Origin: Stappia sp. BW2
GTDB lineage: Bacteria; Pseudomonadota; Alphaproteobacteria; Rhizobiales; Stappiaceae
Assembly: GCF_008107695.1 (NCBI RefSeq)
Contig: NZ_VIRG01000066.1
Location: forward strand, 1 to 64,000
Length of the DNA stretch: 64,000 nt
Reading direction: 5' to 3'
Below, one piece after another: positions 1-8,340 of the stretch. The stretch's first letter is position 1. Every line of letters begins with the position of its first letter. A program made the translations under genes and the position numbers. A model generated the notes under the pieces. The model was given only the letters and a program-made list of their open reading frames with translations. It did not search any database and had not been told where the DNA came from.

Positions 1-55
1 GCCGCAACGGGGGCACCGCCCCGCCCCCTCGGCGACGCGGTGCCCCCGTTGCGGC
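1..55. repeat. Perfect 19-bp inverted repeat (fold-back) at the window edge
   Basis: Bases 1-19 are the exact reverse complement of bases 37-55, separated by 17 bases. The right arm lies in the dinB reading frame and encodes its CPRC zinc-binding knuckle. The left arm begins at the very first base of the window. This could be a natural hairpin or a fold-back artefact at a contig end. Confidence 0.9.
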
Positions 56-1279
56 AGCCCGAGGCTGGTCAGGCATCCGGAACTCGACATGCTGTCCATT
101 GCCCATATCGATTGCGATGCCTTTTACGCTTCGATTGAAAAGCGCGATAATCCGGAGCTGCAGGACCAACCGGTCATCGTGGGAGGCGGCCAGCGCGGCG
201 TGGTGTCCACATGCTGCTACATTGCCCGCATCTACGGTGTGCGGTCCGCAATGCCCATGTTCAAGGCGCTCGAGGCTTGCCCCCAGGCGATTGTGATCAA
301 GCCCGACATGGCGAAATACGCTAGCGTTGGCAAGGAGATCCGGGAACGCATGCGGGCGCTCACACCTTTGGTGGAGCCATTGTCGATTGATGAAGCCTTT
401 CTAGACATGACGGGGACCGAACGCCTGCACAAGAAGTCTCCCGCCGAAACCCTCGCTGGCTTCATACGCGACCTGGAAACCGACATCGGCATATCGGCAT
501 CCGTCGGTCTTGCCCCCAACAAGTTTCTGGCAAAACTCGCTTCCGATCTGGAAAAGCCGCGCGGGTTTTCCGTAATTGGTGCCGCGGAAGCGGAAGAGGT
601 TCTGGCGGCCATGCCAGTGGGCCGCATATGGGGTGTCGGCAAGGTGTTCCAGAAGAAGCTGGAGAAAGACGGCATCCGCACCATCGGTCAGCTTCAGGAA
701 ATGGAGGCGATGGATCTCGCCCGTCGGTATGGCTCCATCGGATTGCGTCTTGCCCGCTTGTCGCACGGCGACGACAGCCGGGAGGTCACGCCCGAGCGTG
801 GCGCGAAAAGCGTTTCCGCGGAAACCACGTTCTTCACGGACATCTCAAACGTCGACACCCTGCGTCCAATCCTCAGAAACCTTGCGGAAAAGGTGTCGGC
901 TCGGCTGAAGAAAGCCGAACTTTCTGGACGCGGCGTTACGCTGAAACTCAAAACAGCAGACTTCAAGACAATCACCCGGGCGCGGCATTTTCCCGACCCA
1001 ACCCAATTGGCCGACAAGATCTACGCAGCGGGCGAAAGTCTTCTTCAGATCGAGGCTGACGGTCGTCGTTTTCGGCTTATCGGCATCGGTGTCAGCGATC
1101 TGGAAAACGCGGATCGGGCAGACCCCAGGGACCTGCTCGACCAGGCGGCCGAACGGCGGAAGAATGCGGAACTTGCCGTGGATCGCCTGCGGGACAAATT
1201 CGGCAATTCAGCGGTTGAACTTGGCCTCACGCATGCGGCGCGAGCGGCCAGGGAAGCCAAAAAAAATGGCGAGACCTGA
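2..1279 (+). CDS. dinB: DNA polymerase IV (DinB), 5'-truncated
   Basis: This is a Y-family translesion polymerase that extends DNA past lesions with low fidelity. The palm carries the catalytic acidic motifs HIDCDAFY just after the first in-frame ATG at 89 and SIDEAFLD near residue 100 from it. Gene prediction from the ATG gives 396 residues. The same frame is open to the left edge and encodes [17 protein letters not shown] directly upstream. Known rhizobial DinB proteins carry exactly such an N-terminal zinc-binding extension (C-x2-C ... C-x2-C-GSPR), so the true start is almost certainly outside the window. Residues encoded by bases 1-36 are doubtful because they lie in the fold-back repeat and show no first Cys pair. 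A hairpin overlapping the stop codon ends the gene. Confidence 0.93.
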   Translation, partial: PQRGHRPAPSATRCPRCGSPRLVRHPELDMLSIAHIDCDAFYASIEKRDNPELQDQPVIVGGGQRGVVSTCCYIARIYGVRSAMPMFKALEACPQAIVIKPDMAKYASVGKEIRERMRALTPLVEPLSIDEAFLDMTGTERLHKKSPAETLAGFIRDLETDIGISASVGLAPNKFLAKLASDLEKPRGFSVIGAAEAEEVLAAMPVGRIWGVGKVFQKKLEKDGIRTIGQLQEMEAMDLARRYGSIGLRLARLSHGDDSREVTPERGAKSVSAETTFFTDISNVDTLRPILRNLAEKVSARLKKAELSGRGVTLKLKTADFKTITRARHFPDPTQLADKIYAAGESLLQIEADGRRFRLIGIGVSDLENADRADPRDLLDQAAERRKNAELAVDRLRDKFGNSAVELGLTHAARAAREAKKNGET

Positions 1280-1298
1280 TCGGCTCGCCACTGTTTTT
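1259..1298. terminator. Bidirectional terminator between dinB and eipB
   Basis: The stem TGGCGAG/CTCGCCA (1267-1273 with 1284-1290) is flanked by eight A on the left (1259-1266) and five T on the right (1294-1298). It therefore reads as an intrinsic terminator on both strands. It overlaps the dinB stop codon and lies just past the eipB stop on the other strand. Confidence 0.85.
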
Positions 1299-1324
1299 GT
1301 TCTGAACGGGATAGCCTGTCGCTG

Positions 1325-2197
1325 TTATTGCTGCGGGCACTCGGTTTCGTCGAAAAGTTCCAGAGACGCCATCTTGCCTTGAATGGTGAAATCACCATAG
1401 TCGAGCTTCAGGTGGCCGCTGACGCCGTTCTCATACAGCCAGAACGAAAGCTGATAGACCGGCAACAACTCTCCGGTCGCGTCCTCAGAAGTGGGGTCGA
1501 AATAGGCCACGGTAACCGGCCAGTAGCTTTTGCCTGACAGCGGAGCGTCCACATGGTCGGCGTCGGTCTTTGCGTCGTTGACCGCCTTGGCGCCGATCAC
1601 CGTCGTCGTGGCGTAAACCTTTTCTCCGGTTTCAGCTCCGTCATAGATATCAGCAGCAACGAAATGGACCCCGGCTTCGGCTGCTTTGAGGATCGTCAGC
1701 AGATGTTCCGTCGGAAACAGCACTTCCCGGCCGATCTCCAGCGACTTTTCCTTGGGCTCTTTCAGTTCGACGGTACGCACCTTCTTCCCGTTGCGCGCAG
1801 TCCCGCGGGTTGCCTCCACCAGCTTCTGGTCGACAAAAGTCTTGGACAGGAACTGGTAGCTTTCGGCACTCGGCTCTTCGAACGAAGTGGTTTGCAGATC
1901 GGTGATCTGGGATCCGCCGTCAGTGTCCTGGAACTCGGTGACAAAACGGAAATTGACGCTGTAACCTTCGCAGGCACTTCCGGAGAAATCGTAGACCATG
2001 CGTCCGTTCAGGCCTGCAATCCCGGCTTGCTCCTCACTGTCCCCCAGGTTCATGTCGTAGACGGCACGATGAGGCACGAGTTTGAAACCGGCAGTGCCGC
2101 TCGGATTTGCGCTGGCCGTGCCAGGCACCGCATAAGCCGCGACGGCAAGAACGATCGCACCAACGGTCGAGGACACTGACTTCGAAACGCATTGCAT
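1325..2197 (-). CDS. eipB: EipB-family periplasmic envelope-integrity protein (DUF1849)
   Basis: The protein is predicted to be secreted to the periplasm, with a hydrophobic signal segment ending near ASA at about residue 30. Known family members, described in Brucella, form a beta-spiral and help maintain envelope integrity. The sequence has the family pattern of a mature start in VPHRAVYD and two Cys, one in SACEGY and one in TECPQQ at the extreme C-terminus. In EipB two such Cys form a disulfide. The ATG at 2197 was chosen over an upstream in-frame start at 2272 because it directly precedes the signal peptide and has a GAGG a few bases upstream. Length is 290 residues, close to the family norm of about 280. 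The gene converges on dinB. Confidence 0.85.
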   Translation of the reverse strand: MQCVSKSVSSTVGAIVLAVAAYAVPGTASANPSGTAGFKLVPHRAVYDMNLGDSEEQAGIAGLNGRMVYDFSGSACEGYSVNFRFVTEFQDTDGGSQITDLQTTSFEEPSAESYQFLSKTFVDQKLVEATRGTARNGKKVRTVELKEPKEKSLEIGREVLFPTEHLLTILKAAEAGVHFVAADIYDGAETGEKVYATTTVIGAKAVNDAKTDADHVDAPLSGKSYWPVTVAYFDPTSEDATGELLPVYQLSFWLYENGVSGHLKLDYGDFTIQGKMASLELFDETECPQQ

Positions 2198-2473
2198 CAA
2201 AAAAACCTCATTTTCTTCCGGGTGGAAACGCCACCTGGACCGGTTCCACACATTATGCGGCAAACTGCACATTCCGCCACCGCGAATATACGGCCCTGCC
2301 TCAAGCCCCGTTGGTCTGTTATTTCACAAATCGTCGCCCTAAAGTGGGGCTCACGGCATACGAAACCAAGCTCCTCCACAGTTTCCTTTTACTGGAACTG
2401 GCCCTTTTTGACCTTGTCACCTCAGACGAATTACGCCAAGACACGCAAACAGTTCTCAAACTTGGAGCCCCCC

Positions 2474-2941
2474 ATGAGCAGCGCGATCGAAGCCCGGCTG
2501 AGCGAGCTTGGCATCACCCTTCCGGAAGCAGCGGCCCCGGCAGCCAATTACGTGCCTTTCGTAAAATCGGGCAATCAGCTGTTCGTTTCCGGCCAACTTC
2601 CGATGGCGGACGGCAAGCTTCAGGTTTCCGGCAAGCTGGGTGACGGTCTTGGGATCGACGAAGGCAAGGCCGCAGCAAAGCTTTGCGCCATCAATCTGCT
2701 TGCCCAGGCGAAAGCTGCGACCGGAAATCTCGACAAGGTTTCCCGGCTTGTGAAAATCGTGGGCTTCGTGAACTCGACAAGCGAATTTACCGACCAGCCA
2801 CAGGTGATCAACGGCGCGTCCGACTTCATGGTCGAGGCTATGGGCGATAAAGGCCGCCATGCACGCTCTGCCGTCAGTGCCGCGTCCCTGCCTTTTGGTG
2901 CAGCTGTCGAGATCGAAGCAATTTTCGAAATCGAAGACTGA
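2474..2941 (+). CDS. RidA/YjgF-family imine deaminase
   Basis: RidA-family proteins are small trimeric enzymes; the best-known members hydrolyse reactive enamine/imine intermediates made by PLP enzymes. The 155-residue product belongs to the longer branch often seen next to glycerophosphodiesterases in alphaproteobacteria. Support comes from NQLFVSGQLP near residue 27 and the C-terminal PFGAAVEIEAIFEI strand. The start at 2474 is preceded by CTTGGAG; the open frame extends upstream to 2192 but that part looks non-coding. The glycerophosphodiesterase follows by 85 bases, suggesting co-transcription. Membership of the catalytically proven RidA subfamily cannot be settled by eye. Confidence 0.85.
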   Translation: MSSAIEARLSELGITLPEAAAPAANYVPFVKSGNQLFVSGQLPMADGKLQVSGKLGDGLGIDEGKAAAKLCAINLLAQAKAATGNLDKVSRLVKIVGFVNSTSEFTDQPQVINGASDFMVEAMGDKGRHARSAVSAASLPFGAAVEIEAIFEIED

Positions 2942-3026
2942 CCGATAGCGGGGGGTGTTTGCCCCCCTGCCCCTCCCGATGCCATTCCGGCCGGTGAGGC
3001 ATTTCTTATCAACCGAGCCCGCCGAC

Positions 3027-3806
3027 ATGACACCGGAACTCGAAGCCATCTTCGCCCGCCCGATTGCCCACCGCGGCTATCACGATGCCGATAACGGCGT
3101 CATCGAAAACACGCCGACCGCGATCCAGCGTGCGGTCGACAAGAATTTCGCGATTGAGGTGGATGTTCAGGAAACGGCAGACGGCGAAGCGCTGGTGTTC
3201 CATGACTACACCCTGGAACGGCTGGCAGAGGGAAGCGGCAAGGTTATCGATCTAACCGCGTCCGAGCTCACCAAAATCCACATGAAGACCGGGACGGACA
3301 AGCTCTGGCTTCTGAAGGACCTTTTTGACCTTGTGGACGGCCGCGTGCCGTTGGTGATCGAGATCAAATCCCTCATGCGGCGCGACGCACAAATGGACTT
3401 TGTGCGTCATGTCACCGATCAGGTGGCGGACTACAAAGGCCCTGCCTGCATCAAGTCGTTCGATCCGGACATGTTGTCGATTGCAAAGGCGCGCAATGCC
3501 TCGGTGCTGCGCGGCGTCGTCGCGGACGGTGCCGAGCCTGGTCGCGACTACGTACGCTACAGCCGCGTCGACCGTTTCATCCTGCGCCATATCCTGCACG
3601 CACCGCGCACGCGGCCGCACTTCGTTTCCTATGGCATCAAGGACCTGCCGAAGGCTGGCCCCAGCCTGCTGCGGTCGGTGTTCAAAGTCCCGCTGATGTC
3701 CTGGACCGTACGCACCACGGAACAACGGGAAAAAGCCAGGCGTTACGCCGATCAGATCGTTTTCGAGGGCTTTGACCCGGACAAGAGTGCGGCCCGTTCC
3801 GTTTAG
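3027..3806 (+). CDS. Glycerophosphodiester phosphodiesterase family protein
   Basis: The enzyme is predicted to hydrolyse glycerophosphodiesters from phospholipid turnover to glycerol-3-phosphate and an alcohol. Family catalytic elements are visible in order: HRGYHD (His and Arg of the HR motif), ENT, EVDVQET, VFHDYTLERL with the second His, and EIKS. At 259 residues with no signal peptide it is probably cytoplasmic. The ATG at 3027 places the HRG motif about 13 residues in, as is usual. Alternatives at 2979 (ATG) and 2955 (GTG) have no better ribosome site, so the start is uncertain by up to 24 residues. It sits between ridA-like and FemAB-like genes on the same strand. Confidence 0.85.
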   Translation: MTPELEAIFARPIAHRGYHDADNGVIENTPTAIQRAVDKNFAIEVDVQETADGEALVFHDYTLERLAEGSGKVIDLTASELTKIHMKTGTDKLWLLKDLFDLVDGRVPLVIEIKSLMRRDAQMDFVRHVTDQVADYKGPACIKSFDPDMLSIAKARNASVLRGVVADGAEPGRDYVRYSRVDRFILRHILHAPRTRPHFVSYGIKDLPKAGPSLLRSVFKVPLMSWTVRTTEQREKARRYADQIVFEGFDPDKSAARSV

Positions 3807-3897
3807 AATTAGCCATCACATGGCCTCAGCCTCTTGCACTGCAAAATGCCAGCTCTACATCAAGAGGATGGTTTCAAACTTTGGTTTCTTCTGACGC

Positions 3898-5223
3898 ATG
3901 ACCTCCTCCCGGTCCACGGACAGCGACGCCCCGGCGAAAAATGACGGCGGACAGACAGCCACCTTGCGCATTCTGTCTTCCTTGAAGGATGTCTCTGCTT
4001 CCAACTGGGACCAGGTGGCCAACCCGGGCTGGCAGCTTTCCGGACGGGGGCTCTTGCAGAAGGACCCGAGAGACGAGGCATTGGCCGAGCTTTCCGGAGC
4101 ACTCGGTGGCGGTTCCGAACCAGCCAGCGAGGAAGTCGATTTCAACCCCTTCCTGTCTCATGCCTTTCTGGAGGCCCTGGAGGCATCCGGATGCGCCACC
4201 GAAGCGACCGGCTGGCTGCCCAGGCATATGCTGCTGGAAGACGGCAGCGGGCAGATCCTCGGCGCCGTTCCGGCCTATCTCAAAAGCCATTCGCAGGGCG
4301 AGTATGTGTTCGACCACGGCTGGGCGGATGCATTTTATCGCGCGGGCGGTGAGTATTATCCCAAGCTGCAGATCAGCGTTCCCTTTACCCCGGCAACCGG
4401 ACGCCGGTTTCTGACGAGTGCCGGCGTCAACCGCGAGGCGGGCCTCCAGGCTTTGGCAGCCGGTCTGGTGCAGGTGTGTCAGCGCTCGGGCGCGTCTTCG
4501 GTTCATGCAACATTTCTGACCAAGCCCGAGTGGGACACTCTGGGAGACCTTGGCTATCTGCAACGGACCGACCAGCAGTTTCACTGGGAAAACCACGACT
4601 ATGACAGTTTCGACGGCTTTCTGGCAGATCTCGCGTCCCGCAAGCGCAAGGCCGTGAAGAAGGAGCGGCGCGAAGCCCTGAGCGCCGAGGGCATCGAGGT
4701 GGAGTGGGTCACCGGATCCGATCTGACGGAAGCTCACTGGGACGCGTTTTACACGTTCTACATGGATACAGGTTCACGGAAGTGGGGCCGTCCCTATCTG
4801 AATCGCAAGTTCTATTCACTGATCAACGAGAGGCTGGCGGACCGCACTCTGCTGGTGCTTGCCAAACGGCACGGCCAATATATTGCCGGCGCGCTCAACT
4901 TCATCGGCTCACAGACGTTGTTCGGGCGCCACTGGGGCTGCACCGAGCATCATCCCTTCCTCCATTTCGAGCTGTGCTACTATCAGGCAATCGACTTTGC
5001 CATCGCCAACAAACTGAAGCGTGTAGAGGCTGGTGCACAGGGAGCGCACAAACTGGCGCGCGGCTACCTGCCGACCACCACCTATTCAGCCCACTGGATC
5101 GCCCATGAAGGGCTGCATCAGGCTGTCGCCGACTATCTGGAACAAGAGCGCCTTGCCGTTGAGCGCGAGAACGAGGCTCTTGCCGAACACGCGCCGTTCC
5201 GCAAGACCGATCAAGAGATCTGA
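3898..5223 (+). CDS. FemAB-like / GNAT-fold acyltransferase (DUF482 type)
   Basis: This 441-residue protein belongs to the FemAB-like family once called DUF482 and often labelled GNAT N-acetyltransferase or peptidogalycan biosynthesis protein. Its substrate is not established. Support comes from FNPFLSHAFLEALE near residue 82, a basic stretch around SRKRKAVKKERRE near residue 240, and the C-terminal YYQAIDFAIA and EAGAQGAHK segments typical of the family. There is no signal peptide, so it is probably cytoplasmic. No strong ribosome site precedes the ATG, but an in-frame TGA at 3892-3894 rules out a start further upstream. The gene meets the next one tail to tail 15 bases away. Confidence 0.8.
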   Translation: MTSSRSTDSDAPAKNDGGQTATLRILSSLKDVSASNWDQVANPGWQLSGRGLLQKDPRDEALAELSGALGGGSEPASEEVDFNPFLSHAFLEALEASGCATEATGWLPRHMLLEDGSGQILGAVPAYLKSHSQGEYVFDHGWADAFYRAGGEYYPKLQISVPFTPATGRRFLTSAGVNREAGLQALAAGLVQVCQRSGASSVHATFLTKPEWDTLGDLGYLQRTDQQFHWENHDYDSFDGFLADLASRKRKAVKKERREALSAEGIEVEWVTGSDLTEAHWDAFYTFYMDTGSRKWGRPYLNRKFYSLINERLADRTLLVLAKRHGQYIAGALNFIGSQTLFGRHWGCTEHHPFLHFELCYYQAIDFAIANKLKRVEAGAQGAHKLARGYLPTTTYSAHWIAHEGLHQAVADYLEQERLAVERENEALAEHAPFRKTDQEI

Positions 5224-5237
5224 TCTCTCGTCTCCGC

Positions 5238-6092
5238 TCAGAAACCTAGCTGCATTTCGTATTGCTGAAGCAGTTCTTCCGCGCCTGCCTGCCGCAGGAA
5301 TGCATTGGCGCTCTGCGTCGCGGCGTCGACGTTGACAAAACGCAGTTCAGATTTCCCCGCAGCTTCCATTATCGCCTTTAGCAAGGCGGCGCCGATGCCC
5401 TTTCGGCGGTGGTCCTTGTGAACGGCAATCTGCGCAACCGCCCCATCTGCAAAACTTGCCCCCCAGCCCAGCAGATTATCGGCTCGGCAAACGGCCACGA
5501 GATGAATATCCGGACTGAGACCGCGGAGCGCGGCTAAACTGTTCTGGGGTGTTGGCAACGTGTCGAAAAATGCGCTTGTGTCATGTGGCAGCGCGTCGAG
5601 GCCAATCTTGGCGGCAGTCCAGTCTCGCCCCTTCGCCGCAAGCACACCGGTACCTCCGAGACGAAACACACCAAGCGTCCGCTCACGGTGAAAACCGAAG
5701 GCTTCATAGGCGGAAACCGCTCTTTCGTTGGTGGTGATGACCTCAAGCTGAAGGCCTTTCGAACCTTCCTTCCGCTGTTTTTCGATCACCGCCTCCAGGA
5801 GCTGCCGAGACAAGCCGTTTCGCCGATGTTCCGGGCTCGTCCCGACGGACAAGGTATAGGCTCTGTTGCCATATTCCGGGTGTGGCTGACCGGAAAACCA
5901 GAAGGCGGCAATCTCGTCCTGCGCAAGAGCCACGAAGGAGTGTTCTGCAGAAAAGCCGCGTTGGCGCTGGAACTCCCGAAAGTCCTCCACGCTCAAATGC
6001 ATCGGCGTAACGTAATCCGAAAATGCCAGGTTCAAGGCATCGCAGAGCTGCGCAGCATCGAACGAGCGGCAATCGACAATCTGATAGGACAT
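5238..6092 (-). CDS. Tandem GNAT-family N-acetyltransferase
   Basis: Two GNAT (acetyl-CoA dependent) domains lie in one 284-residue chain. The first, roughly residues 1-150, has the acetyl-CoA pyrophosphate loop in SPEHRRNGLSRQLLE and the downstream NERAVSAYEAFGF strand. The second, roughly 165-284, has VHKDHRRKGIGAALLKA, which matches the R/Q-x-x-G-x-G/A motif better. The first copy (RRNGLS) looks more degenerate and may be structural. The substrate cannot be read from sequence. The gene is transcribed towards the FemAB-like gene, and no terminator fits in the 15-base gap. Confidence 0.82.
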   Translation of the reverse strand: MSYQIVDCRSFDAAQLCDALNLAFSDYVTPMHLSVEDFREFQRQRGFSAEHSFVALAQDEIAAFWFSGQPHPEYGNRAYTLSVGTSPEHRRNGLSRQLLEAVIEKQRKEGSKGLQLEVITTNERAVSAYEAFGFHRERTLGVFRLGGTGVLAAKGRDWTAAKIGLDALPHDTSAFFDTLPTPQNSLAALRGLSPDIHLVAVCRADNLLGWGASFADGAVAQIAVHKDHRRKGIGAALLKAIMEAAGKSELRFVNVDAATQSANAFLRQAGAEELLQQYEMQLGF

Positions 6093-6219
6093 GGAAAATT
6101 TCCGGAGGAATTCAAAGACTTGCGAAAGCTAGCACTGAATCCCGCCCCGGAAAAGCCGGGCAAGTGAGAGCGCTGGCCAGCAAAGACCGCAACCGTCATT
6201 TCCCGGCAAGCAAGTCAGG

Positions 6220-6540
6220 TCAATCGAATGCCTCCGCGACATCGTACATCACGGGTTCAAAACTCTTGCACAACGAACTGATGCGCCGATTGCGCTCACG
6301 CATTTCCGGGGTTCGCAACATTGCCAGGAAATCCTCCCGCCGGCGCCACTGCGAATAATTGGCGATCCGGGTCTGCGCATCGTTCACATGCAGTCCTGAC
6401 CCGATGAAGCCCGGCTGATGGCGAATGAAGCTCTCGTACGCATCCTTCAACTCGTCCAGAAGGTCGTAGCAGGTGCCTGGCGTCATCTCGAAGGTGGTAA
6501 TGACGGTCTGGCAGTCTCGGTCGCTTGATATTTCGGGCAT
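6220..6540 (-). CDS. Antibiotic-biosynthesis-monooxygenase (ABM) domain protein
   Basis: This 106-residue single-domain protein has a ferredoxin-like fold. The pattern FIRHQPGFIGSGLHVNDAQ followed by YSQWRRREDF near residues 62-70 is the usual core of ABM/quinol-monooxygenase-like dimers. The family includes cofactor-free monooxygenases and many members of unknown substrate. A strong ribosome site (GGAGGAGAG) precedes the ATG. It stands alone, 137 bases downstream of the end of the LysR gene on the same strand, so it may be co-transcribed with it. Confidence 0.75.
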   Translation of the reverse strand: MPEISSDRDCQTVITTFEMTPGTCYDLLDELKDAYESFIRHQPGFIGSGLHVNDAQTRIANYSQWRRREDFLAMLRTPEMRERNRRISSLCKSFEPVMYDVAEAFD

Positions 6541-6676
6541 GGCTCTCCTCCTCCGCCGTTTGTTTCGAGGCTGGCACGTTTTTAAGTGACCGGCAATATG
6601 GGGAGGATTACGTGGACCAATAGAGAGCTTATTTGACGTCCCTGCCCGGCAGTTCCGGATGTTTTCAGGTCTACAC

Positions 6677-7606
6677 TCAGGCAGGCTCGATCCCGTCGAC
6701 GTTCATGTCTCCCACTGCCTGCAGGGCAAGCGACAACAGCTTTTCAAAATGAGTTGTGCGGGATGACCCGCATCGCCAGACGAGATACATCATCCGGCGC
6801 ATCGGCAGGCCTTCGACCTTCTTCAACAGAAGATCAGGCTCCTTTCCAAACTCTGAGGCAATATAGGCGGCAGGAAAGAGTGCCAGCCCCATGCCGATCG
6901 AAGCCATTTGACGCAAAGCGTCGAGGCTGGTGCCTTCATAGTCCTGCCGGAAATCAGCTCCGGCAGCATGCGCCAGCGCCTGAACGTCGTTGTGGAGACG
7001 GAACCCCTGCCCCAGCGCGAGCAGCTTCTCACCGCGCAACATATCGACGGGAATCACATCAACACCGGCCAATGGGTGCGACTTCGGCACGGCAAGAGAA
7101 ACGCTTTCCCGGCAAAGCTCCCGCGCTGTCCACTGGTCCGACGCGGCGAAATCCGGCGTCAATATGCAGTCAAGCGCCCCCGACATCAGGCCTTCTTCCA
7201 GAAGATTAGGCCTGTCTTCGCGGATATAGAGTTCTAGGAGTGGAAACTCACGCTTCAGAATCGGCAACAGGTAGGGCATGAAATACGGCCCGAATGTGGG
7301 CGAGACGCCAAGCCGGATCAAACCGCCCAGATTTGATTGCCCCGACTGAGCCAGCGTCACGATTTCGTCGAGATTTTCCAACGCGCGCCGCGCAAGCGGC
7401 AGCAGACGCTCGCCGGAGGCGGTCAGGTTGATGCCACCGCTGCCACGCTCCAGCAATGTACAGCCGAGCTGGTCTTCAAGCAGCTTGAACTGGGCTGAAA
7501 GTGTCGGTTGCGACACGTGACACCGTGCAGCCGCCTTGCCGAAGTGCAAGGTTTCTGCGAGCGCAACGAAATAGTCCAGTTGCCGTGACGATGGCCGAAA
7601 ACGCAT
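6677..7606 (-). CDS. LysR-family regulator, OxyR-like
   Basis: This 309-residue DNA-binding regulator has an N-terminal winged helix (HFGKAAARCHVSQPTLSAQFKLLED) and a C-terminal effector domain. The overall layout, for example LLERGSGGINLTASGE and GVSPTFGPYFMPYLLP, resembles the OxyR branch often annotated as hydrogen-peroxide-inducible activator. The segment aligned by eye with OxyR's redox Cys199/Cys208 loop reads LALGQGFRLHNDVQALAHAAG and contains no Cys, so a thiol peroxide switch is unlikely. The ATG at 7606 was preferred to 7630 because GGAGG lies seven bases upstream. The gene is divergent from the small DUF465 gene. Confidence 0.85.
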   Translation of the reverse strand: MRFRPSSRQLDYFVALAETLHFGKAAARCHVSQPTLSAQFKLLEDQLGCTLLERGSGGINLTASGERLLPLARRALENLDEIVTLAQSGQSNLGGLIRLGVSPTFGPYFMPYLLPILKREFPLLELYIREDRPNLLEEGLMSGALDCILTPDFAASDQWTARELCRESVSLAVPKSHPLAGVDVIPVDMLRGEKLLALGQGFRLHNDVQALAHAAGADFRQDYEGTSLDALRQMASIGMGLALFPAAYIASEFGKEPDLLLKKVEGLPMRRMMYLVWRCGSSRTTHFEKLLSLALQAVGDMNVDGIEPA

Positions 7607-7729
7607 TGCACCTCCATGAGTGATAGACAATATCTATCAAAACAATCGAAACAATGTATTTCATCTATTCTCGTTCAGCCTCCATATCAAGGGTGTCACA
7701 GACACTGCCCACGAGAGAGGAGGAGAGCG

Positions 7730-7915
7730 ATGTACCAAAGACTGAAATCGCTGCGCAGCCAGCACAACACCCTGGATGCCCTTATCCGCAGGGAGGAATT
7801 GCACCCCTATCCGGATACGCAGCACATACGGTCCCTGAAGAAATTCAAACTCCGTTTGCGCGACGAAATCTCGCGGATTGAAACCAGGCTCAGAGCTCCG
7901 CAGCTGGCCTACTGA
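7730..7915 (+). CDS. YdcH-like small protein (DUF465 type)
   Basis: This is a 61-residue, highly charged, helical protein. The pattern LRSQHNTLDALIRREELHPYPDT followed by IRSLKKFKLRLRDEISRIE matches the short YdcH/DUF465 family, whose role is unknown. The ATG at 7730 follows an excellent purine-rich ribosome site (GAGAGAGGAGGAGAG). It diverges from the OxyR-like regulator, with 123 bases between the starts, so it could be a target of that regulator. A second small frame with its own ribosome site follows 31 bases downstream. Confidence 0.75.
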   Translation: MYQRLKSLRSQHNTLDALIRREELHPYPDTQHIRSLKKFKLRLRDEISRIETRLRAPQLAY

Positions 7916-7946
7916 ACAAATTCACCACGCTAATCGGGAGGTTCTA

Positions 7947-8150
7947 ATGAACCCGTTTCTGCCCATGTTTGCCCCCCTTGCTGCCTTGCACCGCGCGCCC
8001 TCCCGAGAATCACGTCTGAGGGATATTGACGCCCGAATGGCCTCGTTCTTGCGCGAAAAACAGACGTCGGACACCACCTGCCCCAAGGTGCTCGATAACG
8101 TCAAAACCGCAAGGAGCAAAGTCCAGCGCGAGATGGTCACGGCGCGTTAA
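7947..8150 (+). CDS. Small hypothetical protein
   Basis: A 67-residue frame starts after GGGAGGTTCTA, a good ribosome site at normal spacing. The N-terminus (MNPFLPMFAPLAALH) is mildly hydrophobic and the rest is basic and probably helical. I do not recognise a family. It is 31 bases after the DUF465-type gene and followed by a strong terminator at 8231-8264, which fits a two-gene transcript of tiny proteins. A frame of similar length on the opposite strand lacks a ribosome site. Confidence 0.5.
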   Translation: MNPFLPMFAPLAALHRAPSRESRLRDIDARMASFLREKQTSDTTCPKVLDNVKTARSKVQREMVTAR

Positions 8151-8230
8151 AACGCCGGCCACGATAACGACGGGTTCCTGCCCACCGGATTCCCGCCATC
8201 CGGCGCGTTGAAAGCCGTCAAGCTGGACAC

Positions 8231-8264
8231 CCCGCCCGCAACCCTCGCGGGCGGGTTTCTTTTT
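8231..8264 (+). terminator. Intrinsic terminator after the small-protein transcript
   Basis: A 9-bp perfect GC stem (CCCGCCCGC / GCGGGCGGG) with a 7-base loop is followed by TTTCTTTTT. Confidence 0.9.
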
Positions 8265-8340
8265 CGTTGCCTTGCTGGAAGCCGCGTTTTCTAATTCACC
8301 CCAAATCACGTGTATCGGCAACGACCCCGGGGAAATCCGC

